A DNA stretch of 64,000 nt. It comes from CAYWBU01 sp942491525. Its GTDB lineage: Bacteria > Desulfobacterota > Desulfomonilia > UBA1062. Positions within the stretch are counted from its first letter, which is position 1; each line of letters starts with the position of its first letter. Shown in pieces: positions 1 through 8,916 of this stretch. The position numbers and the translations under genes are program-made. Under the pieces are notes generated by a model. The model did no database searches. It was not told the origin of the DNA and was given only the letters and a program-made list of their open reading frames with translations. Location: assembly GCA_942491525.1 (NCBI GenBank), contig CALOBW010000033.1:186001-250000 (forward strand), given 5' to 3'.

Positions 1-120
1 GCCACCCTTGACTGCATCAATCATCAGTTCAGCCGCCGCCTCAATGGACGGGATGATGGAGTGTAGATTTTTATGCAGCTCGAGGCTGTCCGTCAGGATC
101 TTATCAATTGCACTTCGCAT
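1..120 (-). CDS. SIS-domain protein, N-terminal fragment (GmhA/phosphoheptose isomerase-like)
   Basis: Only the first 40 codons are inside the window; the gene runs off the left edge. The ATG at 120 is preceded on the minus strand by GAGGGTGC, a good ribosome-binding site. The peptide starts MRSAIDKILTDSLELHKNL and continues with a helix containing EAAAELMIDAVKGG. A helix of this pattern precedes the first glycine-rich loop in GmhA/DiaA-type SIS proteins. GmhA isomerises sedoheptulose 7-phosphate for LPS heptose synthesis, whereas DiaA binds DnaA, and the fragment cannot separate the two. The family call rests on a short stretch. Confidence 0.5.
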   Translation of the reverse strand, partial: MRSAIDKILTDSLELHKNLHSIIPSIEAAAELMIDAVKGG

Positions 121-204
121 TGCACCCTCACAAAAGTTTTAGTGCAGATATAGTGGAAGTGGGGTGTACAGACAAGCAGATTCTATAAAGCCTGCCGGCC
201 GGAT

Positions 205-513
205 TCACACCCTGAAGTGACCGTCACCATGGTTGAAATCAATATAAAAAAGCCGCTGATTATCTTTAAAAATCACCTTAAGATCCCGGTCATACTCCTC
301 GGCCGACCGGTATGACTTGAAATCCCTGCCGGGGCGCGGAACCCTGTGGGCAGCAACACTGCGACCATATACAAAATCATCTCTAAAATCCATGTTGTCA
401 AAATCAATATCTGATATCAAAGACGCTGTTGAGCGAAATGAAAGCTGGTGCATGAATGCCTTAATGCGCTTTAATAACTTCATGATCCTTGCTCTATCCC
501 CCTTGGTAAGCAC
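205..513 (-). CDS. small hypothetical protein
   Basis: An open frame of up to 102 codons in the same direction as the SIS gene, 84 bases upstream of it. The start is either GTG at 513 or, more likely, ATG at 483 (92 aa, beginning MKLLKRIKAFMHQ), which has AAGGATC just before it. The N-terminus is basic and the C-terminal half is rich in Asp, Tyr and Phe. I see no signal peptide, membrane segment or known motif. A 70-codon frame lies on the opposite strand at 317-529, so the coding strand is not certain. I do not recognise a family. Confidence 0.4.
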   Translation of the reverse strand: MLTKGDRARIMKLLKRIKAFMHQLSFRSTASLISDIDFDNMDFRDDFVYGRSVAAHRVPRPGRDFKSYRSAEEYDRDLKVIFKDNQRLFYIDFNHGDGHFRV

Positions 514-605
514 CTTATCGGCCAGTTAAATTATAGCTTAACCAGCAAAAATGTTAGCAAGATATCCCTAAAGAATCTCTGTTACTTAACCGATAGAAGC
601 TGCAT

Positions 606-926
606 ATGAAGGGTTCCATAAAAGATTTATTAAAAATTTCCGGAGTTCACGGATATGCGATTGTCAGAGGCAAAAACATCTCAATCAAGTTGCCCTCGCG
701 TCACAAGTTCGCCAAAGCCAAACCCCTGATGAACAACCTATATCAGCAGCTCAATACACCGGAGCGACCCGGCAATATCATTGAGCTCTACATTGATGAC
801 ATGATCATGACGGTCTTCATGGCCAAGAACATGATGTTGGTTATCTTCCTCAGCAGCCATACCAATCTGGCACTGCTCAGAATGACCGGCAAGCTGGTTT
901 TAGCCAACCTAGTTAAGGAGAAATAA
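606..926 (+). CDS. roadblock/LC7-like small signalling protein
   Basis: A 106-aa protein without a signal peptide. The pattern of short beta strands (YAIVRGKNISIKLP, IIELYIDDMIMTVFMAKNMMLVIFL) between two helices fits a roadblock/LC7 (MglB-like) or related profilin-like fold. Proteins of this fold regulate small GTPases or act as scaffolds. It resembles in outline the C-terminal region of the response regulator at 2478-3542. It is the first gene of a four-gene operon, three bases before the PATAN gene. No strong ribosome-binding site precedes its ATG. The fold call is an inference from the strand pattern; no catalytic residue is visible. Confidence 0.45.
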   Translation: MKGSIKDLLKISGVHGYAIVRGKNISIKLPSRHKFAKAKPLMNNLYQQLNTPERPGNIIELYIDDMIMTVFMAKNMMLVIFLSSHTNLALLRMTGKLVLANLVKEK

Positions 927-929
927 CGG

Positions 930-1739
930 ATGGACCAAGAGATCAGAGGCGATCTTGAAAATACCCGCTGCCCCGAGATTATCAAAATACTTTCCCTGGG
1001 CAAGCGCACCGGACGGCTGCTGCTCAACAAGGGCGCCGAAACCGGCAACATCTATTTCCAGGACGGCAATATCGTACACGCCAAATGCGGCACCATCGAG
1101 GGCCTGAAGGCGATCTTCGAACTCACAATCTGGACCGCCGGCGAATACAGCTTCTTTGTGGACGACAGACCAGACAACGTGACCATTGACATGGCCCTGG
1201 ATACCATCCTGAGCGAAGCTTCAGAGCGCATCCGCCAGATGGACCGCATCACATCACTGATCCCGTCCAGCAACATTGTCTATGCACTGGAACCCGACAT
1301 CAGCGAACCCGAATTTTCGCTCAAGTCAATCCAATGGCGCGTCATATCCAATATCAACGGCGAGCGCTCAATTTCAGATATCGCCCAGATGATCGGCCTG
1401 ACCGTCTTCGACGCCATGAAGGTCTTCTACACCCTGGTCAAGCTGGGACTGCTGCATGAGGCAGTCAAACAGGAGGCCAAACGGCGGACCTTTGCAATTG
1501 ATCTGCCCGAGACCCCCTTCATCCAGGCCCTGAAAGAGGATCTGACAACGGCAATCGGGCCCATCGCCCCCTACATAATTCAGGAAACATCCGAAGAGAT
1601 GAACTACAACCTGCTGACCAACGACATAGATGAACGCGCAGCCTTCATCGAGACCCTCTCAAGCAAGATTGTCGACGAGGAGATGTCACTCAACTTCCTG
1701 AACGTCATGACTGACTGGCTCAGAACAGGAGACATATGA
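930..1739 (+). CDS. DUF4388 (PATAN) domain protein
   Basis: A 269-aa cytoplasmic protein. Residues about 5-105 form a PATAN/DUF4388 domain: the pattern CPEIIKILSLGKRTGRLLL, then GNIYFQDGNIVHAKCGTIEGLKA and WTAGEYSFF, is typical. The domain was named after PatA of cyanobacteria and is common in deltaproteobacterial signalling proteins, where it is thought to mediate protein interactions. The rest contains a winged-helix-like stretch (about 130-185: WRVISNINGERSISDIAQMI), a pattern often seen after PATAN domains. AAGGAG precedes the ATG by nine bases. Its TGA overlaps the next ATG (ATGA), so the two genes are translationally coupled. Confidence 0.75.
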   Translation: MDQEIRGDLENTRCPEIIKILSLGKRTGRLLLNKGAETGNIYFQDGNIVHAKCGTIEGLKAIFELTIWTAGEYSFFVDDRPDNVTIDMALDTILSEASERIRQMDRITSLIPSSNIVYALEPDISEPEFSLKSIQWRVISNINGERSISDIAQMIGLTVFDAMKVFYTLVKLGLLHEAVKQEAKRRTFAIDLPETPFIQALKEDLTTAIGPIAPYIIQETSEEMNYNLLTNDIDERAAFIETLSSKIVDEEMSLNFLNVMTDWLRTGDI

Positions 1740-2476
1740 TGAAGATCAGGATCTTTCTTATCTCGCTGATTGGATCCCTGCTGATGCTGGCCGGTTCAAC
1801 CTATGTAATTATCGATCAGATCGGCAAGGCCAAGTCGATCGACATAAATCCCCTCCAGGAGACCCTCTATGCCGAGAACAGCAGCATTATGGCCTCACTG
1901 CTGGATGCCATCGACATCGAGCGTTTGGAGACGGTCAGTCTGCCGGAATCCTGGGCCGAAATCATGCTGCTCGACTCCGCCTCACTGGAGATCCTCAACT
2001 CAACCGCCCCCGAGAGCAGGGGCAACAAGATTCACAGCCATAAACTGCTGCTCGACCAGGCCGACCAACTCATGGCGGCCCTCAGTGCCGAGACGCCCCA
2101 AAAGATCAGCTCCAACCAGTACCTGATCGCCATCAAGCCGCTTGGCGCCGGCCAGGTGCTGCTGGCGTTCAAGGACAAGTCCTGGGAACACAACATCATC
2201 GCCAAACAGGATGACCTGATCAGCAGCGCCATCAGACACATGAACATGAGCCTCAAGATATTTATCGGCGCCGGCCTACTGGGTTCGCTGCTGATCGCCC
2301 TGATCATATCTTTCTCGGTCTCCCGCCACTACATGCGCAGCATGAATGCTTTTAATGATCTGAGCCTCGGCAAACTTGATACGCCGGCCCCCAAGCTGCC
2401 ACAGAAGGAGCAGATGACCTTCATCAGAATCAAGACAACCCTGAACCTCGCCCTTGAGCGACTTGGAAACAGATAA
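1736..2476 (+). CDS. membrane sensor-like protein with HAMP-like segment and no output domain
   Basis: A 246-aa protein with an N-terminal membrane segment (about 5-25), an extracytoplasmic region of about 145 residues, a second membrane segment (about 178-198, FIGAGLLGSLLIALIISFSV) and a short cytoplasmic tail. The tail has a HAMP-like pattern (RSMNAFNDLSLGKLDTPAPK, then a second helix ending LNLALERL). No kinase, methyl-accepting or cyclase domain follows, so it would have to signal through partners, most likely its operon neighbours. Its ATG overlaps the stop of the PATAN gene, and the response regulator starts two bases after its own stop. The ligand is unknown. Confidence 0.6.
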   Translation: MMKIRIFLISLIGSLLMLAGSTYVIIDQIGKAKSIDINPLQETLYAENSSIMASLLDAIDIERLETVSLPESWAEIMLLDSASLEILNSTAPESRGNKIHSHKLLLDQADQLMAALSAETPQKISSNQYLIAIKPLGAGQVLLAFKDKSWEHNIIAKQDDLISSAIRHMNMSLKIFIGAGLLGSLLIALIISFSVSRHYMRSMNAFNDLSLGKLDTPAPKLPQKEQMTFIRIKTTLNLALERLGNR

Positions 2477-2477
2477 T

Positions 2478-3542
2478 ATGGCCAAACAAGTTCTGATAGT
2501 TGATGACGAAGAGACCCTAACCTGGTCGCTGGCCAAATCACTCTCCCACGACCGGGAAAGTTATGAAGTCACCACTGTCAATGACGGCGAAGCCGCCATG
2601 TCGACATTCATGGCCAAGCCCTTTGACCTGGTGGTGCTTGACATCAGAATGCCCGGCATCAACGGTTTGGATGTGCTGACCAAAATCAAAGACATGCGTC
2701 CATCCACCAAGGTCATCATCATGACGGCCTTCGGCTCAATGGACATCAAGGCCGAGGCAAAATCGCGCGGCTCCCTCTTCTACATCGAGAAGCCATTTGA
2801 AATTGACCACATGCGCTCACTGATTCTCAAAGCCCTCAAGCAGGAGACAGACAGGGGCTTCAACGGCAGCATGACCGGCCTGCAGCTGCCAGACATCATC
2901 CAGATGAACTGCCTGAGCCAGATCACCACTGCGCTCTACGTCACCAAAGACCAGCGGGAAGGCGTGATCTACTTTGAAGACGGGCAGATAACCCACGCCC
3001 AGATCGAGGCATTGGAGGGCGAAGAGGCTCTGTTTGCCATTCTTTCATGGCAGAGCGGCAGCTTCAAATTTGCTGGCGGGCAGAAGGCCCCCGTCATCAG
3101 CATCAACTCCAACTGGGAGTATCTGCTGATCGAAGGCATGCGCAAAGCCGACGAGATGAGCCTGGCGCTCGAACAGGGCGACGTGGACGACACTGACATC
3201 GCCCCCATCGATGAGCAGACCCGCCTGATGGTCAAAAACATCTCATCCCTGAATGAGTGCAAGGGGCTGGCGGTGCTGAATACCGATGGTGACTTCATCC
3301 ACAAGTCAGGCCAGATTGGCGACTCGATCTCCTATGTCACACGCTTTTTCATGAATATCAGCGATGAGATCACCGACATTGTGCCGATCACGCCGGAAAA
3401 AATATCATTCATCGATCAGAACTGCCTGACCATGGTCTTCCCGTTCAGGATCTATATTCTGGTGCTCTATTTTGACCGGGCAGTGCTCTCACCCGACACC
3501 AGCGCCACCATCGAACGGGTTATCAGCCGCTACAAGGCCTAG
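2478..3542 (+). CDS. response regulator with PATAN domain and roadblock-like C-terminus
   Basis: A 354-aa protein. Residues 1-125 are a receiver domain: acidic pair D9/D10, phospho-acceptor D55 in LVVLDIRMPG, Thr in IIMTAFGS and Lys in IEKPF. Residues about 130-225 are a PATAN/DUF4388 domain (GLQLPDIIQMN, GVIYFEDGQITHAQ). Residues about 250-354 look roadblock/LC7-like. I chose the ATG at 2478, directly after the previous stop, over an in-frame TTG at 2454 inside the preceding gene. The last 54 bases overlap the convergent HD-domain gene. There is no DNA-binding domain, so output is probably by protein contact. The partner kinase is not in the operon. Confidence 0.8.
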   Translation: MAKQVLIVDDEETLTWSLAKSLSHDRESYEVTTVNDGEAAMSTFMAKPFDLVVLDIRMPGINGLDVLTKIKDMRPSTKVIIMTAFGSMDIKAEAKSRGSLFYIEKPFEIDHMRSLILKALKQETDRGFNGSMTGLQLPDIIQMNCLSQITTALYVTKDQREGVIYFEDGQITHAQIEALEGEEALFAILSWQSGSFKFAGGQKAPVISINSNWEYLLIEGMRKADEMSLALEQGDVDDTDIAPIDEQTRLMVKNISSLNECKGLAVLNTDGDFIHKSGQIGDSISYVTRFFMNISDEITDIVPITPEKISFIDQNCLTMVFPFRIYILVLYFDRAVLSPDTSATIERVISRYKA

Positions 3543-4073
3543 CTCGTTGAGCGCGTCCCGGTCGAAACGGCCGGCCTCAATCAGCAGATCCTCAGCCTCG
3601 CGGGCCTTAATATGCAGCTTGCTGATGCGTGATGTGCGCATCTCATCGATGCCGTAGCGCTCCAGCAGGTCCTCAAAGCGCCGATCCAGCGAAACAACCC
3701 GGTCATGCATGACCCGCTTATCGGCATAATAGATTACCAACGATTCGTTGACCCTAAAATCTTTCAGTTTGACATGTTCACCGATGATAGCGCCAACTTC
3801 AGGATAACCGTGAGCATTCAGCAGTTCAGCACCCAGGCGGGCATGATCTTCGCCGCTATTGATCTGATCGATCTTGCAGATATCGTGCAGCACGGCAGCC
3901 ACACTGACGAGATCAAGGTTAAGCTGATGCCCCTGCTCTGCAAGCGAATGTCCGATGCTCATGGCAACCTCTCTGACCATCAGACTGTGGTGCAGAATAT
4001 GTTCAGGCATGCCCCGCTCAACGATCAGAGCACCGACCCAGCTGTTATCAGGAATCTTTATCTTCGAAGCCAT
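3489..4073 (-). CDS. HD-domain phosphohydrolase
   Basis: A 194-aa protein with the metal-binding HD pattern: an early His in ILHHSLMVREVA, the HD pair in VSVAAVLHDICKI, a His in GEHVKL and a later Asp in YYADKRVMHD. Proteins of this size hydrolyse phosphate esters of nucleotides or related metabolites; the substrate cannot be read from the sequence. The start overlaps the end of lptD by 26 bases, so it is probably the last gene of the manC-to-lptD operon. No good ribosome-binding site precedes the ATG, which fits coupling. Its 3' end overlaps the response-regulator gene on the other strand by 54 bases. Confidence 0.75.
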   Translation of the reverse strand: MASKIKIPDNSWVGALIVERGMPEHILHHSLMVREVAMSIGHSLAEQGHQLNLDLVSVAAVLHDICKIDQINSGEDHARLGAELLNAHGYPEVGAIIGEHVKLKDFRVNESLVIYYADKRVMHDRVVSLDRRFEDLLERYGIDEMRTSRISKLHIKAREAEDLLIEAGRFDRDALNELGLVAADNPFDGGAGVG

Positions 4074-6330
4074 ATTTTGTTTTAATCACATCACCTATGC
4101 CGAGCAGGTTGATTGTCAGATTTAAAGTTACGTTGCGCGGTATGACCGGCCTAGGGTTTATATCGGCAGGATTCAGCGATCCTCCAGTAACAACCGAACC
4201 GATAATCGCATTCTCGATATCCAGATCATGATAGTATGAGTCACGCGGCTCAACTTCAACAAACAGATCGATGCTGTCGCACTGCCGCTTGTAGCGCAGC
4301 CCCAGAATCCAGAACTCATCACGCTGTTTGATGTAGTCATGTTTGGCATCCAGCCTGAGGTCAAAGCCATAACCAAGATTGACCGCACCGCCAATGGCCA
4401 GCGAATTGGCATCGTCCCGATTATACTCGGAGGTGAGGCTGAGCGAGTCGCCGCGCTCATCCTTGAACCGCACGGTGGTCTTATTCTCATGGGTCGCATA
4501 GGGGCGCTTGAGCGAATAGGTATCTAGAGTTGTCCCAGGAATGGCGTACTCCCGGTGCTCACGACCGAAGCTGTTGGTATGTTCCATGGAGATCCAGGAA
4601 GCCGGATTGAGCTTCAATGTCAGTTTGGCCAGATCCCAGCGGTCGGTGATATGATTGAAACTACGCGAAAGATTGGCCTCGGCCAGGGCCCGCCCCTGGT
4701 CATTGCGGATATAGTTGGCGATTGAGAAGGTTGCCAGATTGGATTTTGACCAATCCTCGCCGCTGAAGAGCTGCGGATAGATATCGCGGTTATACATAGG
4801 ATCATTGACGTCATAATTACTGCCCAGGCGCGAATTGTAGCTGAAGGAGACGGCAGGCACCAGCTGGTGATAAAGATCATTCAGGAACCGCTGCGAATAG
4901 AGGGTGGTCGTTGCGGTCACGCCGCGGGTCTGCCAATGCTCCGAGTAACTGTCCATGGCATAGGGTCTACCTTCATATATCCAGTCCTGATCCTCATGCT
5001 GGTAGTGTTTCCAGCCGGCATCATTGTTATCGAGGCGCGTGTCCCGGTAACTGCCCTTGAGGTAGGGCTTAAGGGTCAGATAGGGGAAAATGTTAATAGG
5101 GTATGAGATCTCGGCACTGGCCCTGTTCTTGGTGCCCCTGAGCCACTCCTGCGTATAGAAATACATGGAATCCACGTCGGCTGTAACCTTAAAGGGGGTG
5201 TTGGGCAGCTCACGCTGCGCCATGCGGGCCTTGAAGCGCGGCAGCTCCTGCAGCGTCTTGTCATCGCCCCGTACCATCAGATCCTGCTTCCACTGGGCCG
5301 AAAGGTTATACGAGATACCCCGGTAGGCGCTGTTCCACTCCAGGCGCGACTTGAGCTCTTTAAGGTCGCTGCCGTATGAAGCATCCTCGCCATTATACAT
5401 GGTGCCGATATCACGAAAATAGTCCTCATGACTGACCAGATTGAGGTCAACATTCAGATCATCCTGCTTATGCTTAAAGCGCATGAACCAGCGGTCGTCG
5501 GCAATCAGCGGCAAAATTCCGGCCTCCATCCGTTCACCGCCCTTTTTGTCATGCAGAGCCTCTATGTAGAGCTCGCCGCTGACATTGTAGGCCGGCTGAT
5601 AACGGAACTGATTGCCCAGCAGCAGCCCCCGGCTGCGCAGCAGGTGGGGCGTCACGGTCAGATCATAGGATGGACCAATGGTGAAGTAGAGCGGCAGACC
5701 GATCTGATAGCCGGTGTCGGATGAACTGCCCAATTCAGGAAAGAGTACGCCGCTTTGGCGCTCAAGCTTTGCGGGGTAGTAGATGTAAGGAAAATAAAGC
5801 AGCGGCTTATCAAAAACCTGCAGACGGGCATGTTTGACTGAAGCATAACCATCGATGGGTATATCAATCTGGGATGCCTTGATCGACCAGTCAGGCAGCT
5901 CGGCCAGACAGGTCGTGTAGCTGACATCCTCACCCTGATAGATATCGTAGCCGTAGCGCCTAATGGAGCGGCCGCTGATCTGGATGGGCTGGGCCGTATC
6001 GATGATCATACCGTCTTCGAGGTAAAGATCATTGCGCTGGGTATTGAAATAGATCACCGCGGCCCGACTGGTAGCGCTTGTCTCCTGCAGAAAACAGTCG
6101 CCGGTTGCCCAGATATCAAAGGAGGCGCTGTCATAAATCAGATAGTTACAGCGCAACTCAAGATTTTCACCGGTGACGATTACATTGCCGCGGGCCTCGA
6201 TGCGGTCCCCGAAGCGCTCAATCTGATCAGCCTCAACATCCAACGGCACAGCCTGCAGCGGCGACGAGACAACCAGCAGCGCAAATATAAGAATTAAGGC
6301 TCTCAACCCTAAGGCTCTCAACCCTGACAT
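4048..6330 (-). CDS. lptD: LPS assembly outer-membrane protein LptD
   Basis: A 760-aa protein with a signal peptide (about 1-27, ending SSPLQA). Residues about 28-130 are an OstA/LptA-like beta-jellyroll (LDVEADQIERFGDRIEARGNV), and the rest is the LptD beta-barrel (for example FPYIYYPAKLERQSGVLFPELG). It inserts lipopolysaccharide into the outer leaflet together with LptE. The length is close to that of other LptD proteins. The start overlaps the end of folC by 13 bases. The signal-peptide region contains a perfect 15-bp tandem duplication (6296-6325) that adds five residues in frame (RALGL, then RALIL). Alternating aromatic strands run to the C-terminus. Confidence 0.9.
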   Translation of the reverse strand: MSGLRALGLRALILIFALLVVSSPLQAVPLDVEADQIERFGDRIEARGNVIVTGENLELRCNYLIYDSASFDIWATGDCFLQETSATSRAAVIYFNTQRNDLYLEDGMIIDTAQPIQISGRSIRRYGYDIYQGEDVSYTTCLAELPDWSIKASQIDIPIDGYASVKHARLQVFDKPLLYFPYIYYPAKLERQSGVLFPELGSSSDTGYQIGLPLYFTIGPSYDLTVTPHLLRSRGLLLGNQFRYQPAYNVSGELYIEALHDKKGGERMEAGILPLIADDRWFMRFKHKQDDLNVDLNLVSHEDYFRDIGTMYNGEDASYGSDLKELKSRLEWNSAYRGISYNLSAQWKQDLMVRGDDKTLQELPRFKARMAQRELPNTPFKVTADVDSMYFYTQEWLRGTKNRASAEISYPINIFPYLTLKPYLKGSYRDTRLDNNDAGWKHYQHEDQDWIYEGRPYAMDSYSEHWQTRGVTATTTLYSQRFLNDLYHQLVPAVSFSYNSRLGSNYDVNDPMYNRDIYPQLFSGEDWSKSNLATFSIANYIRNDQGRALAEANLSRSFNHITDRWDLAKLTLKLNPASWISMEHTNSFGREHREYAIPGTTLDTYSLKRPYATHENKTTVRFKDERGDSLSLTSEYNRDDANSLAIGGAVNLGYGFDLRLDAKHDYIKQRDEFWILGLRYKRQCDSIDLFVEVEPRDSYYHDLDIENAIIGSVVTGGSLNPADINPRPVIPRNVTLNLTINLLGIGDVIKTKYGFEDKDS
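6296..6325. repeat. perfect 15-bp tandem duplication in the folC/lptD overlap
   Basis: AAGGCTCTCAACCCT occurs twice without a gap (6296-6310 and 6311-6325, plus-strand reading). On the minus strand it encodes the repeated pentad in the LptD signal peptide. The folC stop codon (6318-6320) lies inside the second copy. Confidence 0.9.
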
Positions 6331-7448
6331 ATGATCGATTCCCTAACCTCTCCCACAGTTAAAAATGATCCGGTAACAAGCAGCGGTTTATCAAAACCGG
6401 CCGCATCAAAGGCTTCGGCAACACTCTGGCAGGCCACAACCCTGCCCGGCAGTGCTTTGATCTCTGCAAGACTCCAGGAGCGTTCACTCTGCAAAGGCGC
6501 TGCATAAAACAGATCACAGCGACAACTTAAAAGCTCCAGCATGGAGCGATAATCCTTGTCCGCCAGCACGCCGATGACACAATTGCCCCTAAAATCAACT
6601 TGATCCAGATACTGCACAAGGCTTAACACAGATGCAGGGTTGTGTGCCACATCCATAATCAGGCGACCGCCCACTGACTCCTGGCGCCCGGGCATGAATG
6701 AGCTGCTCAGGGCCGCCCTCTTCTGCCTCACCGTCAGATCAAGCCCCAGACACTCGGCCGCCTTCAACGCCAGGGCCGCATTGTAGCCCTGACCTCCACC
6801 GCTGATGCCGGTCTGATACTCCGCCGGATCCGTGATCTCAATCAGCCTGGCGCCGATTTTGGCGGCATAGTCAGCAATCACGGCCCGCGCCGGCTCCACC
6901 GCGGCCGAGATCAGCGGTTTGGCTCTGCGCGATATCTGAACCTTTTCCAGGGCTATCTCAGGAATTGTGCTGCCCAGAAAAGCTGTGTGATCCAGGTCAA
7001 CATTGGTGATAACGGCCAGATCGGTATCCAAAGCATTAACTGCATCCAGCCGGCCACCCATGCCGACCTCAAAGAGTGCCACGTCCACCGAAGCCTCTCT
7101 GAAGGCAACCGCGGCGAGCACGACACACCATTCAAAATAGGTCAGTTCAGCCTCCGGCAAGCAGCCATCGATCCGGGCCTTGATCTGATCCAGGTTGTGC
7201 TGATCAACGCCGTTGATGCGCACCCGCTCGGCAAAACGCGAGATATGGGGGGAAATATTGGCGCCGACTCTAAGCCCGCCGGCAATCAGGAGACGCTCGA
7301 GATATGCCACGGTCGAGCCCTTGCCATTGGTTCCGCCGACAGTGACTATGCGGTAGCTGTGCTGAGGATTACCAAGGACTTCAAGAGCAGCGCGGATGCG
7401 CTCCAGCCCCAGATCCCAATGGTTCGGATCAATATTATCTAAAACCAT
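6318..7448 (-). CDS. folC: folylpolyglutamate synthase / dihydrofolate synthase
   Basis: A 376-aa Mur-ligase-family protein. The ATP-binding loop is VGGTNGKGSTVAYLERLL (about 38-55). The family motif GMGGRLDAVNA lies near residue 130, and the C-terminal domain contains a late MDVAHNPAS motif. It adds glutamate to dihydropteroate or folates in the cytoplasm. It is somewhat shorter than the E. coli enzyme (about 420 aa). The ATG at 7448 overlaps the end of accD by ten bases, and the stop overlaps lptD. An accD-folC pair is common in proteobacteria, which supports the assignment. Confidence 0.92.
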   Translation of the reverse strand: MVLDNIDPNHWDLGLERIRAALEVLGNPQHSYRIVTVGGTNGKGSTVAYLERLLIAGGLRVGANISPHISRFAERVRINGVDQHNLDQIKARIDGCLPEAELTYFEWCVVLAAVAFREASVDVALFEVGMGGRLDAVNALDTDLAVITNVDLDHTAFLGSTIPEIALEKVQISRRAKPLISAAVEPARAVIADYAAKIGARLIEITDPAEYQTGISGGGQGYNAALALKAAECLGLDLTVRQKRAALSSSFMPGRQESVGGRLIMDVAHNPASVLSLVQYLDQVDFRGNCVIGVLADKDYRSMLELLSCRCDLFYAAPLQSERSWSLAEIKALPGRVVACQSVAEAFDAAGFDKPLLVTGSFLTVGEVRESIICQG

Positions 7449-8167
7449 TCCAACAGATAGGCTAGGGTCTCACGCAGATGGCTGCGGTGCACAATATTAT
7501 CAAGGAACCCGTTCTTGAGCAGACGGCGGGCATCCTGGAAGTCAGGCGGCAGTTCATAGTTGATGGTGGACTCGATCACGCGGGCACCGGCAAAACCGAT
7601 GCGGCAGCCCGGCTCGGCAATCAAGAGGTCGGAAAGCGAGGCAAAGCTGGCCGTCACACCGCCCAATGTGGGATCGGTAAAGATGGTCACCATCGGCACG
7701 TTGCTGGTGCGGTTGCGGGCATGCGATGTTCTGAGCATCTGCATCAGCCCCATAATCCCCTCCTGAACGCGCACTCCGCCGGAGGCACAGAACATCAGCA
7801 GCGGACACCCCTCCTCATGGGCGGCCTGCATGACCTGCACGATCACCTCGGCCATCATCACTCCCATGGTGCCTCCGCGGTAGGAGAAGTCCATTACGGC
7901 GATACAGCATGGACGGCCATCAATCCTGGCATAACCGGCCATGATGCCATCTTCGTAGTCATCATCCTCAAGCAGCGGCAGTGTCCGGAATGACTCCTGA
8001 TCACAAACCATGTTGATGCGCTGCGCAGCCTTAAGCCGCAGATGATAATCGCAGTGCGGACAGATCCAGAAGTTATCGTTAAGTCTCTCGGTGATAATAA
8101 TCTCGGAACAACCGGGACACTCGGTCCAGCGGCCATCCCGCTTGGCAATATCTAAAACTTCACTCAA
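7439..8167 (-). CDS. accD: acetyl-CoA carboxylase carboxyltransferase beta subunit
   Basis: A 242-aa protein with the N-terminal zinc ribbon (CPGC near residue 18, CPHC near residue 36) and a crotonase-like carboxyltransferase domain (FSYRGGTMGVMMAEVIVQVM, FCASGGVRVQEGIMGLMQM, TDPTLGGVTASFA). With AccA it moves CO2 from biotin to acetyl-CoA, the first step of fatty-acid synthesis. It is shorter than E. coli AccD (about 304 aa), lacking mainly N- and C-terminal extensions. The start appears to be TTG at 8167, overlapping the TGA of the previous gene, with GGGGAGG ten bases upstream. No ATG exists before the zinc ribbon. accA is not in the window. Confidence 0.92.
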   Translation of the reverse strand: MSEVLDIAKRDGRWTECPGCSEIIITERLNDNFWICPHCDYHLRLKAAQRINMVCDQESFRTLPLLEDDDYEDGIMAGYARIDGRPCCIAVMDFSYRGGTMGVMMAEVIVQVMQAAHEEGCPLLMFCASGGVRVQEGIMGLMQMLRTSHARNRTSNVPMVTIFTDPTLGGVTASFASLSDLLIAEPGCRIGFAGARVIESTINYELPPDFQDARRLLKNGFLDNIVHRSHLRETLAYLLEWF

Positions 8168-8916
8168 AAGTTAAAAACCTCCCCACCCTTGATGTACTCG
8201 ACACCAGGGGGCAACTCACAAACTATCTGGTCCATATACTGCGGTTTGAGATGATATGCAACCACCCTGCAGTTTGCATCCAGGCCATGCTCAAGGCCAC
8301 GCGCAAGCATGGCGGGCGTAAGATGCTTGGAGGAAACAGCTACCGCATCCATATGATTGGGAAAGGAGACTTCAATGAAGAGCGCATTGAGGGCGGCGCC
8401 CAATTTGGCAGCCTGCTCGAAAACAGCATCCTGATAGCCGGTGTCACCACTGATGATAACCGTCTGATCAGCTTCGCTGATAATATATGAGACTGAGCCT
8501 GGAATATGATCGGTGGGCAGGCTGGTTATGGTTACCCCATCCAGCTCGACCGGTTCTCCGAGCGCCATGGCACAGAAGTTAAGCTTGGTCTTATCCTGGA
8601 TTATGCGCTGCATATCTGGCCAGATCTGACCGTTGAATATGTGCTCGCTGATGGCCTCAATGGTCTTGACGCTGCCCCAGAGATTGATCGGTTCAGGGTC
8701 ATCCGAAAAAAGCGGCTCAAGCAAGAACGGCAGCTCCTTAATATGGTCCATATGAGTATGGGTCAGAAAGATGTGTCGGATAGCCCGGCAGGAGCCTTCG
8801 TTCATCACCGAAGCAGCCGAACCCGCATCCACAAGTATATTAGAATTTATCAGCAGGCTGGTGGTATTGTACCCCTGCATCACTGATCCATTGCACCCAA
8901 GAATCTCTATCCTCAT
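8164..8916 (-). CDS. MBL-fold hydrolase, class II cAMP phosphodiesterase-like
   Basis: About 250 aa starting MRIEILGCNGSV. The metallo-beta-lactamase metal motif is FLTHTHMDHIKELPFLL, with further ligands in PTDHIPGSVSYII, IISGDTGY and a late VAYHLKPQY. The short N-terminus ahead of a phosphodiesterase-type THxHxDH motif resembles class II cyclic nucleotide phosphodiesterases (CpdP-like). I chose the ATG at 8916 over an in-frame start at 8973, because the mature fold begins there. The gene lies 78 bases after manC and overlaps accD by four bases. The substrate is not certain; tRNase Z-like or other MBL hydrolases remain possible. Confidence 0.7.
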   Translation of the reverse strand: MRIEILGCNGSVMQGYNTTSLLINSNILVDAGSAASVMNEGSCRAIRHIFLTHTHMDHIKELPFLLEPLFSDDPEPINLWGSVKTIEAISEHIFNGQIWPDMQRIIQDKTKLNFCAMALGEPVELDGVTITSLPTDHIPGSVSYIISEADQTVIISGDTGYQDAVFEQAAKLGAALNALFIEVSFPNHMDAVAVSSKHLTPAMLARGLEHGLDANCRVVAYHLKPQYMDQIVCELPPGVEYIKGGEVFNF

